Part shown: in pieces, positions 1 through 6,381 of the stretch
How the letters are laid out: each line of letters begins with the position of its first letter
Numbering within the stretch: position 1 is the first letter of the stretch
NCBI GenBank assembly: GCA_018110855.1
Contig: JAGBFZ010000411.1
Span: forward strand, 1-12,587
DNA length: 12,587 bases
Direction: 5' to 3'
DNA from: Oscillospiraceae bacterium
GTDB taxonomy: Bacteria > Bacillota > Clostridia > Oscillospirales > Ruminococcaceae
Translations under genes and position numbers: made by a program
Notes under the pieces: generated by a model
Told to the model about the DNA's origin: nothing
Databases searched by the model: none
The model's input: the letters and a program-made list of their open reading frames with translations, nothing else

Positions 1-232
1 ATATATATCGTTTATATCCCGAACTTACAAAATTAATCATGGTTACATAACACCACGATTCAACACCGTACGGAAGATTTGGCGTGTCATCGACATTACA
101 TGAATAAGTGCCCATCTTTGCAATATCCAGCAAATCACCTTTATAAATGGGAGCATAAGTTTCAGGTGTTGGGATTTTCCCCTTAACGAATGCCCCTATT
201 GCACTGACTGTATTTTTACCTGAATAATCCAT
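1..232 (-). CDS. Tail-fibre-like protein, N-terminal part (runs off left edge)
   Basis: An open frame starts with ATG at 232, two bases after the TGA of the preceding gene, and stays open for 77 codons to the window edge, so the C-terminus is missing. The N-terminus reads about MDYSGKNTVSAIGAFVKG and continues KIPTPETY. The stretch NTVSAIGAFVKGKIP closely matches NALSAFGLYVKGKIP in the neighbouring gene at 235-648, so the two proteins probably share an anchoring module. The rest (GTYSCNVDDTPNLPYG, then aromatic and beta-rich sequence) resembles the repeated ends of Firmicutes phage tail fibres. Likely role: a distal tail or receptor-binding component; this is inferred from position and style. 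The ORF is certain, the function moderately so. Confidence 0.6.
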   Translation of the reverse strand, partial: MDYSGKNTVSAIGAFVKGKIPTPETYAPIYKGDLLDIAKMGTYSCNVDDTPNLPYGVESWCYVTMINFVSSGYKRYI

Positions 233-234
233 AA

Positions 235-648
235 TCAAACACCCCAAACGGCATTCAAAATGGTGTTGACTTCGTCCGCCGTAATTTCGTGCATATCGGA
301 CGATTTTACATAGTCTGACAAATCAATTTCAGTAGTGCCGATTTTTTCCCACGCCGAATCGTACCATATGTATTCATCGTAGCTGTTCTGTGTTTCAGCG
401 GTCGATTTGGGCACTAAATAGATATACCTACCATCACCCGATTCGGGCAGACTGTCTGCCATCTTGAACGAAACTCCGCCGATACCCGCAATTTTTTCGG
501 CAACATATGCAAAAACCGCCGACGAAGAAACGGCATTGCTGCTGCTCTCGGTGACAGCGACGTCAACAACAGGGATTTTTCCCTTGACGTATAATCCAAA
601 CGCAGATAATGCGTTGCTTCCCGGAAATTCATATTTCTTATCAGCCAT
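235..648 (-). CDS. Small tail-fibre / tail-tip protein (137 aa)
   Basis: The start chosen is ATG at 648, preceded by AAAGGGTGA about seven bases upstream; an in-frame ATG at 666 lies inside the preceding gene and has no better site. Visible modules are: an N-terminal segment with NALSAFGLYVKGKIP, shared with the next gene; a segment with SSNAVSSSAVFAYVAEKI, a phrase common in phage fibres; a segment with GDGRYIYLVPKS then YDEYIWYDSAWEKIG, typical of Clostridia and Ruminococcus phage fibre proteins; DLSDYVKSSDM; and a C-terminal tail ITADEVNTILNAVWGV. That tail resembles the C-terminus of the 85-residue protein just upstream. Probably a structural tail-tip or adhesin subunit built from exchangeable modules. 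No enzymatic motif is seen. Confidence 0.65.
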   Translation of the reverse strand: MADKKYEFPGSNALSAFGLYVKGKIPVVDVAVTESSSNAVSSSAVFAYVAEKIAGIGGVSFKMADSLPESGDGRYIYLVPKSTAETQNSYDEYIWYDSAWEKIGTTEIDLSDYVKSSDMHEITADEVNTILNAVWGV

Positions 649-653
649 AAAAT

Positions 654-911
654 TCACCCTTTCCAAACGTTATCCAAAATATTAAAAACGTCCAATGCAG
701 TCAGTTCAGACATTCCCAAATCATCGAATGACTGATTACCAATCAGCTCCACGCCGTTGATTTTTGGTCTGTTCTGCAATTTTTCATAGTCCTTTTCAAC
801 CGTAGATTTTGCCATATTCAGCGTGCCCGACATAGACCGCTCAGCGTTCATACTGCCCGAAAGCGTTTCCGCCGACATCTGACCCGACAGAGATTTTTCA
901 CGATAAGCCAT
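654..911 (-). CDS. Small repeat-containing tail protein (85 aa)
   Basis: The start is ATG at 911, one base after the TGA of the preceding gene, with GGAGG and AAGG sites upstream; the much longer open frame upstream only shadows that gene. Residues about 6-33 form three imperfect nine-residue units (SLSGQMSAE, TLSGSMNAE, SMSGTLNMA). After a short charged linker (STVEKDYEKLQN) comes RPKINGVELIGN and SFDDLGM, a very common short beta element of Firmicutes phage fibres. The protein ends LTALDVFNILDNVWKG, paralogous to the end of the next gene's product. It is likely a minor tail-tip or fibre-connecting subunit. The function is inferred from composition and position only. Confidence 0.6.
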   Translation of the reverse strand: MAYREKSLSGQMSAETLSGSMNAERSMSGTLNMAKSTVEKDYEKLQNRPKINGVELIGNQSFDDLGMSELTALDVFNILDNVWKG

Positions 912-912
912 A

Positions 913-1272
913 TCAGCCTTCACCTCCGTTGTCAGGGATGTTCGTAACATTGCGGAGGATCCTGAGCTTTGACATAGGAATGATGGTATAAATATTTTTC
1001 TCGTCCATGAATAAGCGAACATCGAAAAAATAATCTCCCGGAGAAATGCCCGCCGTATCATCGGGATAGATCGTGACAGGCAAAGCCCCGTCCACATAAT
1101 CCGCAGCAGTAACAGTCTTGCGAAAGATCGGGACACTGTCCGCCTCGGATTTTTTCACATCAATGTAAATAACGTCCGTATCGGATAACACATAATCCAC
1201 ACCGTCAGCTGATCTGATGCTGTCAATGGATAATTTCAGTGTATCCCCTCGGACAATAAAAATATCAGCCAT
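913..1272 (-). CDS. BppU-type baseplate/fibre-anchoring beta-sandwich protein (119 aa)
   Basis: ATG at 1272 is preceded by GGGAGG with a six-base spacer. The sequence follows the N-terminal beta-sandwich pattern of upper-baseplate (BppU-type) and receptor-binding proteins of Gram-positive phages: an opening FIVRGDTLKLSI, a middle strand VIYIDVKKS, then FRKTVT, then DTAGISPGDYFFDVRL, and a final strand before NVTNIP. In the known family this domain plugs onto the baseplate and a C-terminal part carries the receptor-binding region. Here the domain stands alone with no C-terminal extension, so partner fibres would have to be supplied by the small proteins encoded next. The fold assignment is fairly secure; the exact role is inferred. 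Confidence 0.65.
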   Translation of the reverse strand: MADIFIVRGDTLKLSIDSIRSADGVDYVLSDTDVIYIDVKKSEADSVPIFRKTVTAADYVDGALPVTIYPDDTAGISPGDYFFDVRLFMDEKNIYTIIPMSKLRILRNVTNIPDNGGEG

Positions 1273-1284
1273 AAAAAACCTCCC

Positions 1285-1902
1285 TTACAGAATGGTAATA
1301 ACAGGCTCATTTGCCGCAGCAGCCTCACAGTATGACCTCATAAAATTGTAGTAGTCATTGAGACTGAGATTTGTAAATTTAACATCATCAGTATATTGTG
1401 CATCAATGTATGCGGTGCTTGACGAATTCCATGTACTCATTACAATACCGTCATAACCGCTTGAAACCTTACATGATATTTCTACTGATATGTTAGGCAG
1501 CCTGTCCGTTGGTACTCCGCCATAAAATCCGACATCATTTATAATAAAATCGGAACAGTTCTGAAAATATGTTGAATGATTGTTGCCATCATTGTCAGTA
1601 TAGCTTCCCCACGCAAAATATTCATGACCACCGGCAGTACCGCTGCTGATATAAGCAATGGAATCATTAACGACAACAGACGGCATCCATGCCGTTTGAG
1701 CCGCAGCGCCGCCGCTTATAAGATTTAAGGCGGGTGAATAAAACAGCTTCGGCTCTTTTATTTCAAACACAAAGCTCCCGATAGTCACAGTAGCAAGCGT
1801 TTTCAGATTTTTAATGCCCTCAAGGGAAAGCGGAGAAGGTGATGCTCCGCCCTTTTTCTTCCCCGCATAATACCCCGCAGCAAAGAGAGCCATATCATCC
1901 AT
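1285..1902 (-). CDS. Unknown tail-associated protein (205 aa)
   Basis: The start is ATG at 1902, nine bases after GGAGG, overlapping the end of the hub gene by eight bases, so it is probably translationally coupled to it. The N-terminus MDDMALFAAGYYAGKKKGG is a short helical segment followed by a basic linker. The remainder is rich in Ser, Thr, Asn, Tyr and Gly with alternating hydrophobic residues, suggesting a beta-rich exposed domain. I recognise no catalytic motif or family. The gene is clearly richer in A+T than the head genes (36% G+C over 1321-1500), as expected for a host-range gene acquired or diversified separately. It may be a receptor-binding or carbohydrate-binding tail protein, but that rests on position and composition. 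Confidence 0.5.
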   Translation of the reverse strand: MDDMALFAAGYYAGKKKGGASPSPLSLEGIKNLKTLATVTIGSFVFEIKEPKLFYSPALNLISGGAAAQTAWMPSVVVNDSIAYISSGTAGGHEYFAWGSYTDNDGNNHSTYFQNCSDFIINDVGFYGGVPTDRLPNISVEISCKVSSGYDGIVMSTWNSSSTAYIDAQYTDDVKFTNLSLNDYYNFMRSYCEAAAANEPVITIL

Positions 1903-3196
1903 CTGATAATACCTCCTCTCTGCTCAGAGTAATAGTGCCGTCCTCAGCCTCGTAGCATTGCCATCGGAAAGACTTGCCGCCTAAAGTGCCGAGAAACGAA
2001 ACCACATTGTCAGCAGTGTCCTCAATTTTTCCCACAGGCTGCAGCTTACTGAGCATCGCTCCGCCGAACTCGGTTATACCGTCACCCAAAGCCGAGAAGA
2101 AGGAGATATCCGCCTTCCGAAGGTCAGTACCCGTATCGGCAGTAAAGCCGATGCCCTTGTCGGTAAGAACAGTGGAGCCGTATTTTCTGTCAGCCTCAAT
2201 GCGTTTTCTAAGCTCGTAGCCCACAAGATCGGTGTAATCCGATTCGTCCTCGCAGATATCGGCAGTCTCCGCCTGAGCAAAGACGCACGACCCGCCAAAG
2301 TGAATGACCGATTTGACGGCAATAAAGCCAAAGCTGTCCCCAAAAATATATTCGGACAGACCGCATGGAGCCATGGAAACAGCCGCATGAGCGCAGTAAA
2401 AGGAACGCCATTTTTTCTCCGCCGCCACAGACATAACAGAGCCTGTCCTGTCAGAGTCAAAAAGCCTGCCCGACAGCTTTAAAATGAACCTGAAATCTGA
2501 GCCGCTGCCTGCGGAGAAAACCTCGCCCGAAGCGGTGTTCTTAGCATATACCGCAGAGAACGGACCCTTTTCCGAATGAATGTATAAAGGAGCGCTTTGC
2601 GAAGCGACCACCCCCACGCTGCCCGAAGCCGAGAGAAAAGGTGTAAACCGCAGCTCCTCATCATCTGAGCAGTGCCAGACACCAACACCGTTTTCCGCAA
2701 GAAATTCCAGTATTTCTCTGCACTTTTTTCCATGAATATCCTTGAAAAAAAGTCTGTCCACAGAGGGAAAGCTCAGGGAGCAGGGCTTGAAGCCGCACTG
2801 CGCCGCAATATCTCCCAGCACTTGTGAAGTGTTAAAAGGCTGATCATCCTCATTGTAATTTTCAGCTCTGAAATCATTTTCCGTCATTCGCATTCTGTCA
2901 AAAGCGTGAATGGTAACAAGACTTCCCCTGCGGCTTATCCTGCTTATAAAATGAGGACAAAATTCCATGTCCGCAGTACCCGAAACCTTGATAATGACCG
3001 CCGCATTGGGAGAAAACATTTCAGCTGTCCGCAAAGTCATAATAAGCTCGGATCTGACAATACCCTTAACAGGCATATTTTCGCTCTGACGAATTATTCT
3101 CATGGAAGCAATATCTTTGCAGTCAATGGAATAACCGTCTATTTTGATGTCATATTCAGGCAGGCTAAAGACAGTCCTCAGGGACAAAAGCCGCAT
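1895..3196 (-). CDS. Phage baseplate hub / tail-associated protein (about 433 aa)
   Basis: The frame is open from 3274, but its first 26 codons lie inside the preceding gene. I chose ATG at 3196, which gives a roughly 30-base overlap; it lacks a good ribosome site, and TTG at 3187 or reinitiation near the upstream TAG at 3165-3167 are alternatives. The protein opens with the hub-type pattern: DIKIDGYSIDCKDIASMRI, then ELIMTLRT, then a strand pair around VSGTADMEFCPHF, then GSLVTIHAFDRMRMTEND. A helical insert follows (SQVLGDIAAQCGF, then KKCREILEFLAENGVG) and then EELRFTPF. This matches the gp27-like tube domains of phage hub/Tal proteins. No peptidase or lysozyme motif is visible at the C-terminus. 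It probably closes the tail tube and carries the fibres encoded after it. Confidence 0.6.
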   Translation of the reverse strand: MRLLSLRTVFSLPEYDIKIDGYSIDCKDIASMRIIRQSENMPVKGIVRSELIMTLRTAEMFSPNAAVIIKVSGTADMEFCPHFISRISRRGSLVTIHAFDRMRMTENDFRAENYNEDDQPFNTSQVLGDIAAQCGFKPCSLSFPSVDRLFFKDIHGKKCREILEFLAENGVGVWHCSDDEELRFTPFLSASGSVGVVASQSAPLYIHSEKGPFSAVYAKNTASGEVFSAGSGSDFRFILKLSGRLFDSDRTGSVMSVAAEKKWRSFYCAHAAVSMAPCGLSEYIFGDSFGFIAVKSVIHFGGSCVFAQAETADICEDESDYTDLVGYELRKRIEADRKYGSTVLTDKGIGFTADTGTDLRKADISFFSALGDGITEFGGAMLSKLQPVGKIEDTADNVVSFLGTLGGKSFRWQCYEAEDGTITLSREEVLSDG

Positions 3197-3545
3197 GAAG
3201 CACAATGTCCGCTGTCCAGAATCTCTCTCCGCCGAAAACCCTGTCAAGGGCAAGGGAGAGCTTCGCCCCGTCAAAAACTGCGGTTTTTTCCTCGGGAGCG
3301 GAATATGTTACTGTAATGCTTCCATTGTCAAAAGCCGCCGAAAGACCCGCTGCCGTTATATCATCCACATCGGATAGTAAAGCCCTGACCGTCACCTCGT
3401 GACCCGTGCGTGTGCGGATTTTTTCGCCGTAAATGTTGACGAAAGCGCTCTCCTCGTCATAAACGGGAGCCGTTTCAGCGGAATATTTATTCGCCGTAAT
3501 GAATCTGCTGACATCAATATCCCCGATTTTAAGATAAACGCCCAA
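3165..3545 (-). CDS. Small phage tail protein, DUF6711-like (126 aa)
   Basis: The start is TTG at 3545, seven bases after a full AAAGGAGG site; no in-frame ATG fits. The sequence begins GVYLKIGDIDVSRFI, continues with EKIRTRTGHEVTVRALL, then GSITVTYSAPEEKTAVFDG, and ends in a further beta strand. This order (an opening beta strand, a middle RTRTGHE segment, a helix with a DVDD start, then an FFTVTYP-like strand) recalls the small DUF6711-type tail proteins of Firmicutes phages, but this is from memory and was not searched. It sits where a tape-measure gene would usually lie, between the tube-like and hub genes, and is far too short to be one. It could instead be a distal-tail or tube-initiator protein. 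Confidence 0.45.
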   Translation of the reverse strand: MGVYLKIGDIDVSRFITANKYSAETAPVYDEESAFVNIYGEKIRTRTGHEVTVRALLSDVDDITAAGLSAAFDNGSITVTYSAPEEKTAVFDGAKLSLALDRVFGGERFWTADIVLHAAFVPEDCL

Positions 3546-3560
3546 AAAACAAACCTCCTT

Positions 3561-3989
3561 TCAGCAGGCAGTAAAAACCGCCGAGACCGCTGTTCCGAAA
3601 ATTTCAGCGGGAGCAGCTTCAGCAAGTGAAATGAGCATTTTCCCCTCAAAAGCCACCCCTGCGCAGCTCATGTAAACGCACCTTAAAGGGATACCCGCCT
3701 TAGCCGAAGCAAGTATCCTCTTCTGAACGCTGTCGCCCTTGATAACGAGAAATCTTACCTTTATCTCAGCCCTTTCCGAAAGGGGAACAGCCCGATCTCC
3801 GTCCACATAATCCCTTATGACCACTCTTGGAGAAAGCACAGCAGAAATGCCGCATACCCCCTCAGTGACTGCCGTAAATCCATCGGTATCACTATTTCCG
3901 TTTTCGGACAAATCAATTCCCAGAACGAAACCGAACTCGTCAAAAAAATCGCCCTCGGAAAAGCTTTTGACCGCCTCGTTCACCGTCAA
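3561..3989 (-). CDS. Putative tail-tube-like protein (142 aa)
   Basis: The start is TTG at 3989, with GGGGGTGA seven bases upstream and the stop of the preceding gene six bases before it; a GTG two codons further is an alternative. The product has a helical N-terminus (NEAVKSFSEGDFFDEF). It continues as a beta-rich protein with ISAVLSPRVVIRDYVDGDR, a strand AEIKVRFLVI, a helix around DSVQKRILASAKAG, and closing strands FEGKMLISLAEA and AVSAVFTAC. In neck-to-tail gene order this slot, right after the terminator, normally holds the major tail tube protein, and the beta-helix-beta layout is compatible. No diagnostic motif makes this certain; a head-decoration or neck protein is possible. Confidence 0.4.
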   Translation of the reverse strand: MTVNEAVKSFSEGDFFDEFGFVLGIDLSENGNSDTDGFTAVTEGVCGISAVLSPRVVIRDYVDGDRAVPLSERAEIKVRFLVIKGDSVQKRILASAKAGIPLRCVYMSCAGVAFEGKMLISLAEAAPAEIFGTAVSAVFTAC

Positions 3990-3995
3990 ATCACT

Positions 3996-4343
3996 TCACC
4001 CCCGATAAATGATCTCGATCTCTTTTTCGATGCGGATAAACCCGTTATCCTCCGCCCTTGCGATGACCGCAGGATAGGGCGAGCATATCCTGATAATGCC
4101 ATTCCCCGAAAAATCGGACAGCTTTTTCGCAGCGGAATCGACAAGCTCAAGGAGCTTTTTTCTGCCGTCAAAGCCCGAAGCGGAAATGACCGCCTTGGTC
4201 CTGACGATACCGCCGCCGTAAAGCTTGATAAAATCGCCGCCTCCTTTGGGTAAAACGGAGATATCCCCCGAACCATACGCCCCCACCCCCGCAGCACCGC
4301 AAAGCACCTGCATAAGCCCCGTGCTGTTTTTAATAGTTTTCAT
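3996..4343 (-). CDS. Putative tail terminator / tail completion protein (115 aa)
   Basis: The start is ATG at 4343 after a GGGAGG site about five bases upstream; the longer open frame upstream overlaps the preceding gene and is discarded. The product begins MKTIKNSTGLMQVLCGAAG, has central strands FIKLYGGGIVRTKAVISAS, a helix GRKKLLELVDSAAKKLSDF, then strands IIRICS and FIRIEKEIEIIYRG. A strand pair followed by a helix and closing strands is the layout of SPP1 gp17-like and minor-capsid-3-like terminators, which cap the tail and bind the neck. The gene lies third after the capsid gene, as expected for such a protein. The assignment rests on layout and position. Confidence 0.5.
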   Translation of the reverse strand: MKTIKNSTGLMQVLCGAAGVGAYGSGDISVLPKGGGDFIKLYGGGIVRTKAVISASGFDGRKKLLELVDSAAKKLSDFSGNGIIRICSPYPAVIARAEDNGFIRIEKEIEIIYRG

Positions 4344-4371
4344 ATATCCTCCCAAATGTAAAAATAAACCG

Positions 4372-4713
4372 TCAGCCTTTAAGCTCCAGAACAATTGATC
4401 TGAGCCGTCCCCCGAAATAATGATATCTTGTCTCCGATATCCGGAATTCCTGCCCCGAAATAATAACAGCCGAGTCTCCCCCCGCAGAAAAAACAGCGTC
4501 CTCGGGAATACTCCTGCCGCAGTCATAGTAAAGCCTGCCGCAGGAGAAAACTGCCTCACCGTTTTTGGAAACGTCCTTCTTTCGGAAAAGCTCAATGTGA
4601 ACTCTTCTGAGACTTCTTTCGGAAATGACCTCTCTGCCGCCGAAAATATCCTTATTGCCGTAGACCCTTAAAATGCAGCTCCCGTCAAGGAGCCTGTAAG
4701 GAATGTGCTTCAA
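4372..4713 (-). CDS. Putative head-tail stopper / minor capsid protein (113 aa)
   Basis: The reading frame is open further upstream, but that part only shadows the previous gene. The best start is TTG at 4713, seven bases after GGAGG, overlapping neither domain; the GGAGG itself lies across the end and stop of the preceding gene. The product is beta-rich: HIPYRLLDGSCILRVYG, VHIELFRKKDVSK, AVFSCGRLYYDCGRSIPED, AVIISGQEFRISETRYHYF and a last strand LRSIVLELKG. A small beta-barrel in second place after the capsid gene is consistent with an SPP1 gp16-type stopper or the minor capsid proteins of Gram-positive siphophages. No catalytic residues are seen. The function is inferred from gene order. 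Confidence 0.45.
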   Translation of the reverse strand: MKHIPYRLLDGSCILRVYGNKDIFGGREVISERSLRRVHIELFRKKDVSKNGEAVFSCGRLYYDCGRSIPEDAVFSAGGDSAVIISGQEFRISETRYHYFGGRLRSIVLELKG

Positions 4714-4717
4714 AATC

Positions 4718-5050
4718 TCATCCTCCCAGCATAACACCGCCTCTGAATAAAAGTCCCGCCCCCTCAAGAATAGCCGCAGCCCGAGGGCATACAGCAGGAG
4801 CATTCGGATATTCAGCGGAAAAATCCCCTAACTTCACCGAAGAAAAGCCCTCATTATCAGCCATATATTCCGCCTGAGCGCATACAGCCCTGAAAAGCTC
4901 CGATTGCTCCTCACGGGAGAAATAATCGTTCAGAACAGCCCCGCCGATAATATCGCCTGCCGTCCTGATAAAGGGCATAATAATATCCTCATCGGCTTCG
5001 CCGCAGAAAACCACCCTGTAAAAATCATAATCGGGATAAATCAGTATCAT
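4718..5050 (-). CDS. Head-tail connector/adaptor, gp15-like (about 110 aa)
   Basis: I chose ATG at 5050 although the strong AAGGGAGG is only two bases upstream; GTG at 5065 would add five residues but has no ribosome site of its own. The product is mostly helical: DEDIIMPFIRTAGDIIGG, then FSREEQSELFRAVCAQAEYM, then the typical SVKLGDFSAEY turn, then CPRAAAILEGAGLL. The pattern of a helix with AVCAQAEYMADN followed by a short LGDFS strand is that of the adaptor proteins (SPP1 gp15 or YqbG type) that dock beneath the portal. It directly follows the capsid gene, the usual place for an adaptor. Confidence in the family is good but not complete. Confidence 0.6.
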   Translation of the reverse strand: MILIYPDYDFYRVVFCGEADEDIIMPFIRTAGDIIGGAVLNDYFSREEQSELFRAVCAQAEYMADNEGFSSVKLGDFSAEYPNAPAVCPRAAAILEGAGLLFRGGVMLGG

Positions 5051-5088
5051 CACCTCCCTTCTCACCCCGAAGAATAATGTGAAAAGTA

Positions 5089-5958
5089 TCAGTCAGCAGC
5101 AACGTGGCAGTAAATGCCCGCAGCCTTGTTTGCATAAACAGAGCAAAGACCATAGCTTCTGTATCCGTACTTCCAGCTGTCGGCATCGGGATTGTTGGCA
5201 GGCGAGATCACCTTAGGGAGAGCGTGCTTGGTAAACTGAATAACAGCAGGCTTGTGAACGATCATGAAATTGATGTTCTTGCCGCCTGAAGCCTTGGAAT
5301 AGCCACCGTCCTCTTCACCGCTTGAAACGCCGTCATTGAGCTTGATTTCAGTGTAGAATCTGGACTGAGGGACCACAACGACCTGATCGAAGGAAGCCAT
5401 GACTGCTCTTGACTTTGTGGTGTCCATGTCGTCAATCATGCCCTTGAGAACGGGAGTGATAAAGAGTATCCTGTCCTCAGAGGGAACCTCAGCAGCGTCC
5501 ATAGTGCTCACAGCCTTTCTGACAGCAGCCGCAGCAGCCTCGCCTGTGGAAAGCTCGGCAGTCTCCTTGGAAATGCCCGCAGTGCCCGCAATGGAAGCAA
5601 ATCTGAAAGCGTCAAGCTCGGGAACAGCCTTAGTTCTGACAAATTCACCCGCAAGAGCGCCGAAAGCGAGCTGCTGGCTCTCCTCGTTGTCCATAGCGTC
5701 CACGCTGAACATTCTGCCTCTCTCGTAGTTGAATTTCACAGTCTGCCAGGAAAGAGAAACATCGCCGTCCACATAGCCGCTGTTTCTTGAATAATCGGCA
5801 AGACCGTCCATGGTCAGCTTAGGGATCACGATCTCGTTGGCATTTGCACCCTCTCTGGCAAGAGCGGCGTCGGATTCGAGAACAGCAGTCTTTGCAGCCT
5901 CTCTGTAGGTCTCGTCAAGGAGAGATGCGTACTTCTTAGCAAGTGTAATAGTGTTCAT
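5089..5958 (-). CDS. Phage major capsid protein, HK97-fold (289 aa)
   Basis: ATG at 5958 follows GGAGG with a nine-base spacer in a 66-base A+T-rich leader. The sequence matches the capsid proteins of many Firmicutes siphophages: an N-arm helix (LAKKYASLLDETYREAAK), then EIVIPKLTMDGLADY, then GYVDGDVSLSWQTVKF, then the diagnostic ERGRMFSVDAMDNEES, then EFVRTKAVPELDAFRF. A central A-domain follows (ILFITPVLKGMI), and the end has KYGYRSYGLCSVYANKAAGI. It forms the icosahedral shell around packaged DNA. There is no fused protease or long N-terminal delta domain, so assembly presumably relies on the separate scaffold-like protein encoded upstream. Length and motif order look complete, with no frameshift. 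Confidence 0.85.
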   Translation of the reverse strand: MNTITLAKKYASLLDETYREAAKTAVLESDAALAREGANANEIVIPKLTMDGLADYSRNSGYVDGDVSLSWQTVKFNYERGRMFSVDAMDNEESQQLAFGALAGEFVRTKAVPELDAFRFASIAGTAGISKETAELSTGEAAAAAVRKAVSTMDAAEVPSEDRILFITPVLKGMIDDMDTTKSRAVMASFDQVVVVPQSRFYTEIKLNDGVSSGEEDGGYSKASGGKNINFMIVHKPAVIQFTKHALPKVISPANNPDADSWKYGYRSYGLCSVYANKAAGIYCHVAAD

Positions 5959-6021
5959 ATTTCATTTCCTCCATAATACAAAAATAAAGAATAGCGAAAA
6001 AATTATAAATGATATGCCGCA

Positions 6022-6076
6022 GGCTTAGCCTTTAAGCCCGAAAGCCCGTCTAAGAGCGGAAATATCGCTCTTAGAC
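6022..6076 (-). other. Tandem stem-loops at the scaffold/capsid junction
   Basis: A perfect 11-base inverted repeat (GTCTAAGAGCG at 6048-6058 and its complement at 6066-6076, seven-base loop) lies in the last codons of the scaffold-like gene. A second stem-loop (6022-6027 with 6033-6038, five-base loop) covers the stop codon region. An A+T-rich leader with a run of T on the transcript side follows before the capsid start at 5958. This arrangement could block 3' decay, mark an RNA cut, or attenuate so that capsid mRNA is more abundant than portal mRNA. The function is inferred; the repeats themselves are seen directly. Confidence 0.4.
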
Positions 6077-6381
6077 CTCTGAACGGAAACGCCCGTGGTA
6101 ATGCCGCCGCCCGAAGCGGAAAGTCGCCCGAAAGCAGCTCTTGCCGCCTCCTCGAAATCCACCCCGTCACGCTTGGCATAAAATCTGCCGAGACAAATAA
6201 TGTCCTCTGCCATATCCGCAGGCACGCCCATATCAGCACATACGCATTTAGCCCTGAGATGCTCGTTTTCCTCACGGGCAGCGGATAAAGCCGCAGAAAG
6301 CTCTTCCTCACGGGAAATATCTCCCGTCACCTCATCTGAAACGGGATCCTCCGCCTCAAAAAACTCTTCATTCTCATTCAT
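6025..6381 (-). CDS. Small scaffold-like protein (118 aa)
   Basis: ATG at 6381 overlaps the portal stop as ATGA, so translation is coupled to the portal. The N-terminal third is very acidic (MNENEEFFEAEDPVSDEV), followed by a helical segment with EELSAALSAAREENEHLRAK, likely a short coiled coil. After a Gly- and Ser-rich linker there is a basic C-terminus (RSKSDISALRRAFGLKG). An acidic N-terminus, a coiled coil and a basic capsid-binding tail are typical of phage scaffolding proteins, and the position between portal and capsid genes agrees. It is short for the group (many are 170-250 residues), which could go with a small capsid. No protease motif is visible. Confidence 0.6.
   Translation of the reverse strand: MNENEEFFEAEDPVSDEVTGDISREEELSAALSAAREENEHLRAKCVCADMGVPADMAEDIICLGRFYAKRDGVDFEEAARAAFGRLSASGGGITTGVSVQRSKSDISALRRAFGLKG

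Noticed and set aside
5995..6012. TATAAT on the minus strand before the capsid gene as an internal promoter
   Set aside because: No acceptable -35 box is found 16-18 bases upstream and there is no extended -10; the match may simply reflect the A+T-rich leader.
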